Shown: positions 43,238-52,277, counted from the stretch's first letter. The stretch: DNA of 64,000 nucleotides from JAKRSE01 sp943369295 (GCA_943369295.1 CALRMU020000002.1:868001-932000), one strand, 5' to 3'. The notes: generated by a model from the letters alone, not told the origin. Translations and numbers: made by a program.

Positions 43238-44104
43238 ATGCTCGGGATCATTCTTGTCAACAAGCCCAAAGGACTGACCAGTCACGATGTCGTCCACCGA
43301 GCACGAAAAGCTCTCCACACCAGGAGAATCGGCCACGCAGGCACTCTGGATCCACTGGCAGAAGGACTGCTTGTTCTCGCTGTCGGCCCCGCCACAAGGT
43401 TTCTGCAGTATCTGCCCCTTGAACCCAAAGAATACAGCGCAGTGGTAAGGTTTGGGCAGGAAACCACCACCTTTGATGCCGAAGGAGAGATTGTCAAGGA
43501 GCTGCCTGTTCCAGATGATCTCGATCAGAAACTCGCCGATCTTCTGCCAAGGTTTACGGGAGAGATAGAACAGCTTCCCCCCATGTACAGCGCAGTGAAA
43601 AAAGATGGCAGACCTCTGTACGATTACGCGAGGAAAGGCGAGGAAGTAGAGAGGAAAACCCGCCGAATCTTTATCCAATCCCTCGAAATTGAGCAGACTG
43701 GCTCTGCGACCGACCGGAGAATGAAAGTCGTCTGTTCTGGCGGAACCTACATTAGAACCCTGGGGCACGACCTTGGGCAGGAAGTCGGTTGTGGAGGCAC
43801 GATCATTGAGCTGCTGCGCACCCGAGTTGGCAAATTTGGCGTAGAGGAAGCAGTGGATCTTGATGATCTGCCGAATGCTGTCCCTGTGCCTCTCAAGGAA
43901 GCCTTGGCTCCTATGCCGATGGTGACCCTGAACGAAGGACAGGAAGCCTACGTGCGAGATGGTCGAGCCATTAAGATTAAAGAAGAACTTGAGTCTGAGT
44001 TTGCCGGTCTGTTGGACAGTGCCGGAGACGTTATCGCCTTGGCCAAGGTCCAGGGTAAGGAGCTGCAGCCAGAATGCGTGATTCCAAAATCGCTGGAGAT
44101 CTGA
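43238..44104 (+). CDS. truB: tRNA pseudouridine(55) synthase
   Basis: The protein has 288 residues from the ATG at 43238 (MLGIILVNKPKG); an in-frame TTG at 43175 is less likely because the extra residues are not family-like. It makes pseudouridine-55 in the T-loop of tRNAs. The signature GHAGTLDPLAEGLL contains the catalytic Asp, and YSAVVRFG, PMYSAVKKDGRPLYDYARKG and CSGGTYIRTLGHDLG follow in order. The C-terminal 31 bp overlap the DUF2752 gene. Confidence 0.95.
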   Translation: MLGIILVNKPKGLTSHDVVHRARKALHTRRIGHAGTLDPLAEGLLVLAVGPATRFLQYLPLEPKEYSAVVRFGQETTTFDAEGEIVKELPVPDDLDQKLADLLPRFTGEIEQLPPMYSAVKKDGRPLYDYARKGEEVERKTRRIFIQSLEIEQTGSATDRRMKVVCSGGTYIRTLGHDLGQEVGCGGTIIELLRTRVGKFGVEEAVDLDDLPNAVPVPLKEALAPMPMVTLNEGQEAYVRDGRAIKIKEELESEFAGLLDSAGDVIALAKVQGKELQPECVIPKSLEI

Positions 44105-44637
44105 TCGCTCGGCTGGAAGATGTTCCAAGCCGTAGATTTATTGCGTCTCAGCTCATCTGGTTCATCATTTGGTTTTTGGTCACTGGGGCCGCCTTTTTTG
44201 TCACGCCTCACAGCGAAGGGCATGGAACCCATACGCGTCTTGGCCTGCCTGCCTGTCCCTCCGTTCAGATGTTCGACCGTCCCTGTCCGGGATGTGGTTT
44301 GACGACCTCATTCGCTTGGACTGTGAGGGGCGAGATTCCCAAGGCGATCAAGGCCAACATGATGGGGCCCCTTATGTATCTCATCTTCACGGTTTCGGCC
44401 TGGATGGGGCTCTACGGCTGGCTCAAGACGAGAAAATGGCAGGTTGGCTCAGTGACTCACTGGTTTATGGTGGCCTTCGCTGCCACCTTTGTGACTCACG
44501 GAATAATAAGGTTTGTTTCGGTTAAGTACAACAGTCCCTTTTACGCAATGGGCCGACTCTTTCACTCAGACGTGAGCGAAGAGAGTGGGGATCCCCCCAG
44601 TGTGCCAAAAACAGACCCGCCCGCTAAGGCGCCCTGA
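44074..44637 (+). CDS. DUF2752 membrane protein
   Basis: The protein has 187 residues. It starts within the last codons of truB. Three or so hydrophobic segments and the family hallmark RPCPGCGLTTSF are visible, placing the protein in DUF2752, small membrane proteins of unknown function. The overlap with truB indicates translational coupling. Its last 72 bp overlap the convergent desulfhydrase-like gene, which is unusual; a longer disordered tail (GDPPSVPKTDPPAK) makes the end. Confidence 0.75.
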   Translation: MRDSKIAGDLIARLEDVPSRRFIASQLIWFIIWFLVTGAAFFVTPHSEGHGTHTRLGLPACPSVQMFDRPCPGCGLTTSFAWTVRGEIPKAIKANMMGPLMYLIFTVSAWMGLYGWLKTRKWQVGSVTHWFMVAFAATFVTHGIIRFVSVKYNSPFYAMGRLFHSDVSEESGDPPSVPKTDPPAKAP

Positions 44638-45573
44638 TTCCACGAGACCGAGCAATCCGGCGAAGGCTTTTGCACTGTAGATAGGGTCGAGAAAGATACC
44701 TTCCGTCTCCATCAACCGCCGAGCAGCATCTTGCCCTTCTTGTGAAGGGACGTTGTAGCCCGGCCCCACCCAATCAAGGTGAAACTCTAGATCAGAGGCT
44801 TTTAGGGGAGTTCCCCAATCGAGGAGGTCGCAGAGTTGGACTGAGAGGTCAGCCAGGTCGTGGGGAAGTTCTGGCTCAGGGTCGCAGGCTATCCCGATGA
44901 TGCGGGTTGATGTTCCGGCAAACCATTGAGCCAAGCCTGTCTGGGTGCTTCCGCTGGAGGATGCAGTGACGATGGCATCGAAGGGCTTGTCGGTCTGGCT
45001 TTCAAGCTCCTCACCTGCTTTCAAAAATCCGTAGACACCCTGAGGAGTGCTTCCCCCGACAGGAATCTCGTAAACCTTATGACCCTGGCTTCTCAGTCTC
45101 TCGGCTTCTTTAGCCGCACCGTCGGCAAGGTCTTCCCAGGTGCCATCGGGCAGAAGCACCAGATCGACTCCCGCCATTTTGTCGATCAAGACGTTGCCGC
45201 CCTTTTCTCCCACTGAATGGCCGGGGTGTCCGGCTGCGCCATCGTAGGGCATTTCCATGACAGCAGCTGTCACATGAAATCCTGTCATCACCCCAAGCAC
45301 GCCCATCTGCCTGATGAAGTTGCTTTGCAGACTGCCGCAGGTGACGACGTGGGTCGCTCCCGATTCTAAGATGGCCGGGGCCAAAAACTCCAGCTTTCTG
45401 GCTTTGTTGCCGCCCAAGGCAAAGCCGTTTAGATCATCCCTTTTGATCCAAAGATCGATTCCTAACTGCTGGCTAAGCACCGGAAGATGTTGCAGAGGCG
45501 TATGAAAGTGGAGCAGGGGGTGCCGTGGCAGTGCGGGCAGCGGAGTCCTGTTTGAGGCTGAAGGGGACGGCAC
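44566..45573 (-). CDS. D-cysteine desulfhydrase/ACC deaminase-like PLP enzyme
   Basis: The open frame reaches to 45756, but homologues begin near LPRHPLLHFHTPLQHL. I therefore take the GTG at 45573, giving 335 residues. IKRDDLNGFALGGNKARKLEFL holds the PLP lysine (GNKARK), and TCGSLQSNFIRQMG and the late FWHTGGIPTLF are characteristic of the DcyD/ACC deaminase family, which breaks down D-cysteine or related amino acids. The start is uncertain and only 9 bp from the divergent gene, so the 5' ends of both genes are close or overlapping. Confidence 0.85.
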   Translation of the reverse strand: MPSPSASNRTPLPALPRHPLLHFHTPLQHLPVLSQQLGIDLWIKRDDLNGFALGGNKARKLEFLAPAILESGATHVVTCGSLQSNFIRQMGVLGVMTGFHVTAAVMEMPYDGAAGHPGHSVGEKGGNVLIDKMAGVDLVLLPDGTWEDLADGAAKEAERLRSQGHKVYEIPVGGSTPQGVYGFLKAGEELESQTDKPFDAIVTASSSGSTQTGLAQWFAGTSTRIIGIACDPEPELPHDLADLSVQLCDLLDWGTPLKASDLEFHLDWVGPGYNVPSQEGQDAARRLMETEGIFLDPIYSAKAFAGLLGLVESGRLSGRVCFWHTGGIPTLFAHV

Positions 45574-45582
45574 AATAGAATT

Positions 45583-46116
45583 ATGAAGGGCAAGGGTTGG
45601 ATTTGGTTTGGAGTGGTTCCTGGCCTGCTCCTTCTGGGGCTTGTCATTTGGCTGGGGCCAACTGTCAGTGCGGCGGTTCGCGCTGGGTTTTTGGATAAGC
45701 AGGAAGACAGAACCATTGAAGAAGGCCAGACTCTTGCCAACCTCAAGACAGTTCATCAGGCAATCCTTATGTACTCTGAATCTGAAGGAGTGCTGCCTGA
45801 TGCTGGCGGTTGGATGGATGCCGCTTATACCCGCCTTAAGACCGCTGATCTGCCCGAAGCGGAGGCAAAGAAACAGCTGAAGGCAAAGAAAGGATTGGCT
45901 GAAGATGAATACGGCTTTGCCATGAACAGTGAACTGAGCGGCAAAGACCCTTACGACCCCAGTCTTCAGGAGAAGTTCTTGATTTTCGAATCATCCAATC
46001 TTGAATGGAACGCCAAGGGACAGCCTGACGGCCCTGAAGCTGCAGACCACAAAGAAGCCCAAGGGATCACTCTGGGCGGGACCCTAAGGCCCCTTCAGAC
46101 TGGGTCGAAGCAGTGA
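45583..46116 (+). CDS. Membrane-anchored pilin-like protein without processing site
   Basis: The protein has 177 residues. A single N-terminal hydrophobic helix (WIWFGVVPGLLLLGLVIWLG) is followed by ANLKTVHQAILMYSESEGVLPD, which resembles the NLKQI..A...Y..D..(V)FP segment of the pseudopilins in this window, though no FTLIE processing site is present. The mature part is charged. I do not recognise a family. It is the divergent neighbour of the desulfhydrase-like gene and ends 91 bp before the E1 gene. Confidence 0.6.
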   Translation: MKGKGWIWFGVVPGLLLLGLVIWLGPTVSAAVRAGFLDKQEDRTIEEGQTLANLKTVHQAILMYSESEGVLPDAGGWMDAAYTRLKTADLPEAEAKKQLKAKKGLAEDEYGFAMNSELSGKDPYDPSLQEKFLIFESSNLEWNAKGQPDGPEAADHKEAQGITLGGTLRPLQTGSKQ

Positions 46117-46207
46117 CCCTTGTTCCTCCCGTCTCTGCACCCAGGGCTATACTGTGGCGGGAAGCCAAACGCCCATTCGCAGCAGTTCAACGGAGAATTG
46201 AAACGCG

Positions 46208-48184
46208 ATGATGACCTCGACTGAGACCCAAAAAACCGCCGTGCTTGACCGTCTTTCGTATCTTCGCCTCATGATGCTAAGCCGCGAGGGAGACCGGCGC
46301 GAAGGCATCTTACTTCGTCAAAGCAAGGGCTGGTTCCAGGTTTCTGGAATGGGCCACGAGGCAGTGGGGGCCTTGGCTCTCAGCCTTCGGCCCGACGACT
46401 ACCTATACCCCTATTATCGCGACAGATCTTTGATGATCGCTCGCGGCCTGACCACCGAAGAGCTTGCCTTGGCCTACTTTGCCAAGCGAGATTCCAGTTC
46501 GGGCGGTCGGCAGATGCCCGGTCACTACTCCAGCCGCGAGCACAACGTTGTCAGCGTCTGCACCCCGACCGGTGGCGGTCTCATCCCCGCAGCCGGAACA
46601 GCCTGGGGCATGCAGCTTAAAGGAACCGATTCTGTGGTTCTGGCCACTGTGGGTGATGCTGCCTCTCGCCAGGGAGAGTTTTTTGAAGCCTACGCTTTTG
46701 CAGTCCAAGAAAAGCTGCCTGTCGTCTTCGTCATCGAAGATAACAAGTACGGCATCTCTACTCCAACGGCCAAGTTCCTTGCTTTGAATCTGGGCGGAGT
46801 GATCGCCGAAGACTACGTTGTCAAGGTTGATGGCCGAAAGCTGAACGATGTTTACGAGGCCGGCAAGGCTGCAGTAGAGAAGGCTCGCCGAGGCGATGGA
46901 CCGACTCTGTTGTGGCTCGACCTCGACCGACTCTCCAGCCACACCTCCTCAGACGACCATAGGGTTTACCGACCTCTGGACGAGATTGAAGCCATGCAGA
47001 AGAGGGACCCTATCGTCCTTCTGCGCGATGAGCTGATTGCCGAGGGTCTGCTGACTCTCGAAGGCTTCCAGCAGATGGCCGAAGAGATCACGAAGGAAGT
47101 CGATAAGGCTTACCTTGATGCAGAGCAGGCTGAAGATCCAAGGGCCGATGAAGTTCTGAACTATGTTTGGGGCGAGCAGAGAGAAGCTGTGGCTCCTCCC
47201 TTCGAGCCTGGCCCCCAGACCATGGTCGAATCGATCCAGAGGGTTTTTGTCCGCGCTCTTGAAGAAGATCCTGATGTAGTCTTCTTTGGCGAGGACATTG
47301 AAGACCCCAAAGGCGGCGTGTTCGGCCTGACAAAGGGGTTGAGCCAGAGGTTTCCCAAGCAGGTGTTCAATGCTCCGCTTGCCGAGGCAACCATTGTTGG
47401 TGTCGCCATCGGTTTGGCATGCTACGGCATGAAGCCAGTCTTTGAAATTCAGTTCATCGACTTCATCACTCCAGCCTGGAACCAGCTTGCGGCCAACGCC
47501 AGCAGCCTAAGGTGGCGCAGCTTTGGTGAGTGGAAGACTTCAATGGTTTTCTATGCTCCCTACGGCGCCTATCTTCCCGGAGGATCCTTGTGGCACTCGC
47601 AGAGCTATGAAGCGGGCCTTGCTCATCTTCCCGGAATCAAGGTTGCAATTCCTTCGACTCCCGAAGATGCTGCCGGACTTCTTTGGTCGGCGATTAAGGG
47701 CGATGATGTTCACTTCATTCTCGTTCCGAAGCATATTTTCCGAAAGAGAGTCTCACCCACCGGGGCAGAGGCTCTTGCTTTTGGCAAGGGCAAGGTCGTT
47801 CGCGAAGGTTCTGATGTCACCATTGCGACCTGGGGCAACACTCTGGAATTAGCTGAAGAAGCCGCTGATCTTTTGGCTTCAAAAGCGAGTGTTGAGATCA
47901 TCGATCTGCGAACTGTGGTCCCCTGTGACATGGAGATCATCACCCAGTCTCTACAGAAGACGGGTCGGTTGGTGGTGATTCAGGAAGACACCAAGACCTG
48001 CGGAATGGGGCAGAACATCATCTCGGAAATTGTTTCGGTTCCCGAACGATTTTCTCTTCTTTATTCGGCTCCAGAACTAGTTTCGAGGCCGGATGTCCAC
48101 ATTGGCTACAACCCCATTTACGAGTACGCGGCTCTGCCTTCGACTCAGGATGTGGTGGCGGCCATCGAGCGGGCTCTGGCTTAA
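46208..48184 (+). CDS. Fused alpha-beta E1 of 2-oxoacid (branched-chain-type) dehydrogenase
   Basis: The protein has 658 residues, combining two chains normally separate. Residues about 1-330 are the alpha part with the thiamine diphosphate motif GDAASRQGEFFEAYAFAVQE and a terminal NKYGIS; residues about 337-658 are the beta part (ESIQRVFVRALEEDPDVVFFGEDI, EATIVGVAIGLACYGMKPV). The complex decarboxylates branched-chain 2-oxo acids or pyruvate/acetoin-like substrates and passes the acyl group to an E2 lipoyl protein. No E2 or E3 gene is adjacent. A GGAGAA lies about 10 nt before the ATG. Confidence 0.92.
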   Translation: MMTSTETQKTAVLDRLSYLRLMMLSREGDRREGILLRQSKGWFQVSGMGHEAVGALALSLRPDDYLYPYYRDRSLMIARGLTTEELALAYFAKRDSSSGGRQMPGHYSSREHNVVSVCTPTGGGLIPAAGTAWGMQLKGTDSVVLATVGDAASRQGEFFEAYAFAVQEKLPVVFVIEDNKYGISTPTAKFLALNLGGVIAEDYVVKVDGRKLNDVYEAGKAAVEKARRGDGPTLLWLDLDRLSSHTSSDDHRVYRPLDEIEAMQKRDPIVLLRDELIAEGLLTLEGFQQMAEEITKEVDKAYLDAEQAEDPRADEVLNYVWGEQREAVAPPFEPGPQTMVESIQRVFVRALEEDPDVVFFGEDIEDPKGGVFGLTKGLSQRFPKQVFNAPLAEATIVGVAIGLACYGMKPVFEIQFIDFITPAWNQLAANASSLRWRSFGEWKTSMVFYAPYGAYLPGGSLWHSQSYEAGLAHLPGIKVAIPSTPEDAAGLLWSAIKGDDVHFILVPKHIFRKRVSPTGAEALAFGKGKVVREGSDVTIATWGNTLELAEEAADLLASKASVEIIDLRTVVPCDMEIITQSLQKTGRLVVIQEDTKTCGMGQNIISEIVSVPERFSLLYSAPELVSRPDVHIGYNPIYEYAALPSTQDVVAAIERALA

Positions 48185-48195
48185 TCTGAAGTCGG

Positions 48196-48366
48196 CTCTC
48201 CTCACCCTGCCCTCTCCTCTCGACAAGCGAAAGGAGAGGGTTCTTTGTTTTTCAATGTCAGTGCCACTGGCAGCGCCAGTGTTTTTGCCGCGCCAATATG
48301 GGGCAGAGGAGAATTTGATAGGTGCCACGATCCTTTTTCGGGTTTCGAGAAAAAGGTCGTGACGGA
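48196..48366 (-). repeat. Composite palindromic repeat, copy B
   Basis: An inverted copy of the 34221-34390 element, nearly identical in order and sequence and differing at a few scattered positions. It starts 12 bp after the E1 stop codon. The core palindrome lies at 48261-48281 and the GTGCCACGATC hairpin at 48321-48361. Confidence 0.85.
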
Positions 48367-48423
48367 AACTCAGCTGTAGAGGTGCCCTCAGTTGTTGGTG
48401 CTGGGATTTGGTGACTGGATGTT

Positions 48424-48462
48424 CACGACCTAGACTCATTCCTCGTCAAGGTCGTGGCACCC
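48424..48462 (+). repeat. CACGACC...GTCGTGGCACCC hairpin
   Basis: A solo copy of the first hairpin of the composite repeat: CACGACCT, a loop of about 20 nt, then AGGTCGTGGCACCC. Related copies are at 34226-34267, 52324-52364 and 53014-53038. Confidence 0.7.
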
Positions 48463-48515
48463 TACTTCTCGGCTAGAGCAAAGCTGAGGGGGGCGAGGGT
48501 GAGAATGGACTTCGT

Positions 48516-48550
48516 CCACCCGGCTGAGGCTCCGCCACAACCGGGCCACG
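48516..48550 (-). repeat. CGTGGCCCGGTTGTGG repeat, inverted copy
   Basis: A 35-bp match in reverse orientation to the direct repeats at 52191-52253 and 52389-52451 (cgtggcccggttgtggcgaagcctcagccgggt), with a few differences. The rest of the 403-bp gap 48185-48587 contains only these repeat elements. Confidence 0.65.
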
Positions 48551-48587
48551 ATGTTTACTCATTGGAGACAGTTACGATTCCCCGGCC

Positions 48588-49568
48588 TTACTCAGTCGGA
48601 ATATCTTTCAGGCTCTTCGGCATCACCCTTTCGTACTCAAGCAGAGTTGCCGTTCTTTTGTATCCAAGAAGATAGTTCAGGTGCAGGGTCGGAGTGTCTT
48701 CGGCATTATCCGTCTGAACCCACTCGACTCCTTGTTCCTTTGCCGCCATCAAGCTGACGACCTTAATGCAGGTGCCGACCTTTCGCCGCCGCCATGAAGG
48801 AAGAACTCCTGTCAAGCCCGTGCGCCACAGACCTTTCTCTGCCTGGGCAGGAACAAGGCGGGTGAAGCCGATAACCTTGCCCTCATGCAGGGCAAAGAAG
48901 GATGTGTCGAGCATATCCGCCTGGGCTTCGGCCGCCCGACGGACGAATTTTTCGTAGGGTGGACGGGGTTGGCCCTGAAAGCCAAATTCTTCTCGCAGAA
49001 CCTGCTCTAGGGCTGCATCCACCATTGACTTAACGTTCATGCCCTGGTCAGACATTTGTCGACCGGTCATAAACTCCACCCCTCTTTTTTCGAGCACGGT
49101 GATTTTGGGCTGGTAAGGGTCAGGGAAAAACTGGCTGACCTTTAATCTGGTAACAGCATGGCGCTTAACCTGCAGAAAGCCATTGTCCTGAAAAAACTGC
49201 ACTCTTCTGGCTTGGTCATCGCGAGTCCAGATGACAATAAAGGCTCCGTCCATGGCCTTCGCCTCTTTCATTAAAAACGAATAGGTGCTGCGAAGGGCCG
49301 AAAGAGAGGCGGCCGGAGTCATGTGGATTCTGAGCAGAATGCCTCCCTCTCTCACATCCCAAATCGCCCTCATCATGCTGATTAGCCCGACTGCCTGGCC
49401 TGATTCCTCAACAATCCAGGTACGAAGGAGGCACTGCCGAGGCAGTTTAGAATCCATCGCCTCAAGCTCTGAGGCTGATCGACTTGCTTCCAGAGGGTCG
49501 GCTTTGACCAAGTCTGCCGCTAGTGGGTAATCGCGGCCCAGTTCCAGCGGTCGGATGTGAAGCGGCAT
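48588..49568 (-). CDS. Double GNAT acetyltransferase
   Basis: The protein has 326 residues. Two consecutive GNAT-like halves are visible: the first (about 1-150) with GLISMMRAIWDVREGGILLRI and FFQDNGFLQVKRHAV, the second (about 160-320) with GKVIGFTRLVP, then GLTGVLPSWRRRKVGTCIKV, whose RxxGxG/A-like loop binds acetyl-CoA, and a terminal LLGYKRTATLLEYERV. Double GNAT proteins often acetylate small metabolites or ribosomal proteins; the substrate is unknown. Divergent from the epimerase gene, 50 bp apart. Confidence 0.82.
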   Translation of the reverse strand: MPLHIRPLELGRDYPLAADLVKADPLEASRSASELEAMDSKLPRQCLLRTWIVEESGQAVGLISMMRAIWDVREGGILLRIHMTPAASLSALRSTYSFLMKEAKAMDGAFIVIWTRDDQARRVQFFQDNGFLQVKRHAVTRLKVSQFFPDPYQPKITVLEKRGVEFMTGRQMSDQGMNVKSMVDAALEQVLREEFGFQGQPRPPYEKFVRRAAEAQADMLDTSFFALHEGKVIGFTRLVPAQAEKGLWRTGLTGVLPSWRRRKVGTCIKVVSLMAAKEQGVEWVQTDNAEDTPTLHLNYLLGYKRTATLLEYERVMPKSLKDIPTE

Positions 49569-49618
49569 GTTCCCTGAATCTTATCCCGAAGAGGCACTTT
49601 AGAGTAGCCTTGTGTTCT

Positions 49619-50749
49619 ATGTCTGGCCGGCTCGAGAGCGCCATCGACCGAATTGAGCTTTATCCTTTTGCTCTTCCGCTCAAAAATCCTTTCAAGATTG
49701 CGACCATGACGGCACACCATGCGCCGAATCTCTTGGCCTGCATCACAACTGTGGGAGGAGTGAAAGGGTGGGGAGAGGCCAGCATTATGCAGAGCATCAA
49801 CGGCGAGACGGAAACCACCGTGATGGCCGCCATGAAGCATTTGGCCGAGTGGCTGATTGGCAAAGACGTGAGAGAGCCGGTCGCTTTGGCGACTGAAATG
49901 AAAAGCCTTCTGCCTGGCCAGAACTGCGCCCATTGCGCCATAGAAATCGCCCTTTGGGACTGCGACAGCCAAATTGCCAACCAGCCCCTGTGGCAGAGGC
50001 TGGGGGCCAAGTGGCGCCCTCTGCTGACAGATATGACCATCAGCGCCGTTTCTCCAGAAGCTGCTGCCACGAGAGGAGCCGAGCTGGCAGGTGAAGGCTT
50101 TAAGGTCATTAAGCTCAAAATCGGGACTGGAGTGGACGAGGACACTCTTCGATACCGGGCCTTGCGCGCGGCTCTGAATCAGATTAACCCGGAAATCAAA
50201 ATCCGGCTCGATGCCAACCAAGGCTACAGCCGCCGAGCTGCCCACGAAGCCTTTGGCGGAAGCCGGTTTGAAGGAGCCGAATACTGCGAACAGCCCTTGA
50301 AGAGAGCTGACCTGGAAGGCATGGCCTGGCTTTCTGGCTTCAGCCGCGTGCCGGTCATGGCAGATGAATCTGCCTTTAATGCCGATGACGTTATGGCGAT
50401 TGTTCGTACCAACGCCTGCCCCATGGTCAATCTGAAGCTCACTAAGTCTGGAGGCATTTATGGCGCTCTGCAGGCAGCCGCCGTCGCCGAAGCGGGCGGT
50501 CTGGAATGCATGATGGGAGGAATGGTCGAGAGCCGAATCGGAGTGACGGCTGCTGGCCATGCTGCCGCATCTAGGGGAGTCTTTAAGTACTTTGATCTTG
50601 ATGCTCACAAAGATCACGCCATTGACCCTGTGATTGGAGGCATGACATACGAGGATGGCTGTGCCCATCTGCCCTGCATTCCGGGCTTAGGAGCCCAGCC
50701 CGATCCCGACTTCCTGGCAAAAATCAGTCCTCTCGTGGTGCAATCCTAA
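49619..50749 (+). CDS. Enolase-superfamily epimerase (dipeptide epimerase/MLE-like)
   Basis: I start at the ATG at 49619 (MSGRLESAIDRIELYPF), giving 376 residues. Enolase-superfamily catalytic residues are visible: KLKIG with the first Lys, then metal ligands Asp (RLDANQGY), Glu (YCEQPL) and Asp (MADESAF), and the second catalytic Lys in NLKLTKSGG. The subgroup (muconate lactonising enzyme/dipeptide epimerase) fits. A one-base gap to a carboxypeptidase gene suggests peptide or cell-wall dipeptide turnover, for example L-Ala-L-Glu epimerisation. Confidence 0.85.
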   Translation: MSGRLESAIDRIELYPFALPLKNPFKIATMTAHHAPNLLACITTVGGVKGWGEASIMQSINGETETTVMAAMKHLAEWLIGKDVREPVALATEMKSLLPGQNCAHCAIEIALWDCDSQIANQPLWQRLGAKWRPLLTDMTISAVSPEAAATRGAELAGEGFKVIKLKIGTGVDEDTLRYRALRAALNQINPEIKIRLDANQGYSRRAAHEAFGGSRFEGAEYCEQPLKRADLEGMAWLSGFSRVPVMADESAFNADDVMAIVRTNACPMVNLKLTKSGGIYGALQAAAVAEAGGLECMMGGMVESRIGVTAAGHAAASRGVFKYFDLDAHKDHAIDPVIGGMTYEDGCAHLPCIPGLGAQPDPDFLAKISPLVVQS

Positions 50750-50750
50750 C

Positions 50751-52184
50751 ATGCCCGAAGAAGCCAAGGCTGCCACGACAGAGAAGTCGGAGCCAACCGC
50801 CGTTTTAAAGCCGGAAGAGCCGGTAGAGACGAAGCACAACTTTGGTGGAATTCCTACTCGAGTCGTCGCCAGCCATCTGCCGCTAACCAATGATAAAGGC
50901 GAAGTTGACGCCCTGGTTTTTTCGATCGCCTATTTTAAGGATCAAGAAGCCAAGCCGCAGGAGCGGCCGATCATGTTCGTCTTCAACGGTGGGCCGGGAT
51001 CTCCGACCATCTGGCTTCACATGGGGGCAGTCGGGCCAATGCGGGCTCCTTTGCTGCCCGATGGCAACCTTTCCGAGCCGCCCCATACGCTGGAAGAGAA
51101 CGCACATCACTGGCTGGATCTGGCTGACTTGGTTTTTGTCGATCCGGTCGGGACCGGCTATTCTCGCGCCAAAGATGACGCGACGGGTGAGAAGTACTGG
51201 GGTCTGCAGGGTGACTTGGATTCTATGGCCGAGTTCATTCGGCTCTTTTTGGTTCGTCACAGCCGAACCACATCTCCCCTTTACCTCTGCGGAGAAAGCT
51301 ACGGCACCACCCGGTGCGCGGGCCTGAGCGAGATTCTGGTCCGCAAGGGCACTCCGCCCAAGGGCATCATTCTCGTCTCTTCTGTCCTCAACTTTCAGAC
51401 CTTGGAGTTCCGAAAGGGCAACGATCTGGCCTATCCCCTCTTTCTTCCGACCTACACCGCCACGGCTCATTACCACGGCCTGCTGAAGGGAAGAAAGGAA
51501 GTTCTGCTTAAGCAGGCTAAGGAGTTTGCCCTGGGCGACTACTGGCTGGCCCTGGCCCAAGGCAGCAGCCTGAAGGGCAAGAAGCGGGCCGAGATTAGAA
51601 AGAAGCTTTCATCCCTCACTGGCCTGAGCGAAACCTGGCTGGACGGCTGCGACCTGAGAATCAACATCCACGATTTCTGCAAAGAGCTTCTGAGATCTCG
51701 CCACGAAGTAGTGGGACGCCTTGATTCGAGAATCAAGGGGCTGGAAGACACTCAGCGCAACAGCGATCAGCGCGGTGAGACCGATCCTTCGATGGATATT
51801 CTTATGCCTCCCTATGTCAGCCTCTTTTTGGACTACGTCCGCCGAGATTTGAAGTGGGAAACCGACCTTGAATACACCATTTTCAGCGGGATTAAAAAGC
51901 CCTGGAACTGGGGATCTGCTCGCGAGGGCTACCCCGATACCAGCGACGCTCTTCGCAAGGCGCTTTCTCGCCACCCCTACACCAAGGTCTTTATCGCCTC
52001 TGGCTACTTCGACCTCGCGACTCCTTTCTTCGCAACCGAATACACCCTTTCGCACATGGGGCTTAGCTCCAAGCTGGCAGGGAACATTGAGGTCAAAGAG
52101 TACGAGGCTGGTCACATGATGTACATCAATGTGGAGTGCCTGGCTGAGCTGAAGAAAGACGTCGCAGCTTGGATGGGCAAGTAA
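50751..52184 (+). CDS. Serine carboxypeptidase (S10 family)
   Basis: The protein has 477 residues and begins one base after the epimerase stop. The S10 signature is FVFNGGPGSPTIWLHMGAVGP (oxyanion region), nucleophile elbow CGESYGTT, and a late GYFDLATPF (Asp) and EYEAGHMMY (His). The enzyme removes C-terminal residues from peptides. No signal peptide is evident, unusual for S10. It probably forms a two-gene operon with the dipeptide epimerase; peptide degradation is a reasonable guess. Confidence 0.9.
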   Translation: MPEEAKAATTEKSEPTAVLKPEEPVETKHNFGGIPTRVVASHLPLTNDKGEVDALVFSIAYFKDQEAKPQERPIMFVFNGGPGSPTIWLHMGAVGPMRAPLLPDGNLSEPPHTLEENAHHWLDLADLVFVDPVGTGYSRAKDDATGEKYWGLQGDLDSMAEFIRLFLVRHSRTTSPLYLCGESYGTTRCAGLSEILVRKGTPPKGIILVSSVLNFQTLEFRKGNDLAYPLFLPTYTATAHYHGLLKGRKEVLLKQAKEFALGDYWLALAQGSSLKGKKRAEIRKKLSSLTGLSETWLDGCDLRINIHDFCKELLRSRHEVVGRLDSRIKGLEDTQRNSDQRGETDPSMDILMPPYVSLFLDYVRRDLKWETDLEYTIFSGIKKPWNWGSAREGYPDTSDALRKALSRHPYTKVFIASGYFDLATPFFATEYTLSHMGLSSKLAGNIEVKEYEAGHMMYINVECLAELKKDVAAWMGK

Positions 52185-52190
52185 GAAATT

Positions 52191-52253
52191 CGTGGCCCGG
52201 TTGTGGCGAAGCCTCAGCCGGGTCGCCGAAGGCGACAGGGAACGAGTTAGTGA
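52191..52253 (+). repeat. Direct repeat copy 1 (CGTGGCCCGGTTGTGG unit)
   Basis: A unit of about 60 bp that recurs at 52389-52451 with very few changes and, inverted, at 48516-48550. It contains the palindromic GTCGCC-GAA-GGCGAC. It begins right after the S10 peptidase stop codon. Confidence 0.8.
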
Positions 52254-52256
52254 TTT

Positions 52257-52277
52257 CACTGGCGCTGCCAGTGGCAC
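52257..52277 (+). repeat. Core palindrome CACTGGC-GCT-GCCAGTGGCAC
   Basis: Seven-bp stem and 3-nt loop followed by GCAC, identical to the core of the composite repeats and of the tandem array at 59.5 kb. Confidence 0.8.

Noticed and set aside
44566..45756. Longer form of the desulfhydrase-like protein starting at 45756
   Set aside because: The 61 extra residues overlap the divergent gene and show no family similarity; the GTG at 45573 agrees with family length.
49520..50668. Minus-strand open frame of 382 codons opposite the epimerase
   Set aside because: Antisense shadow of the enolase-superfamily gene, whose catalytic residues confirm the plus-strand frame.
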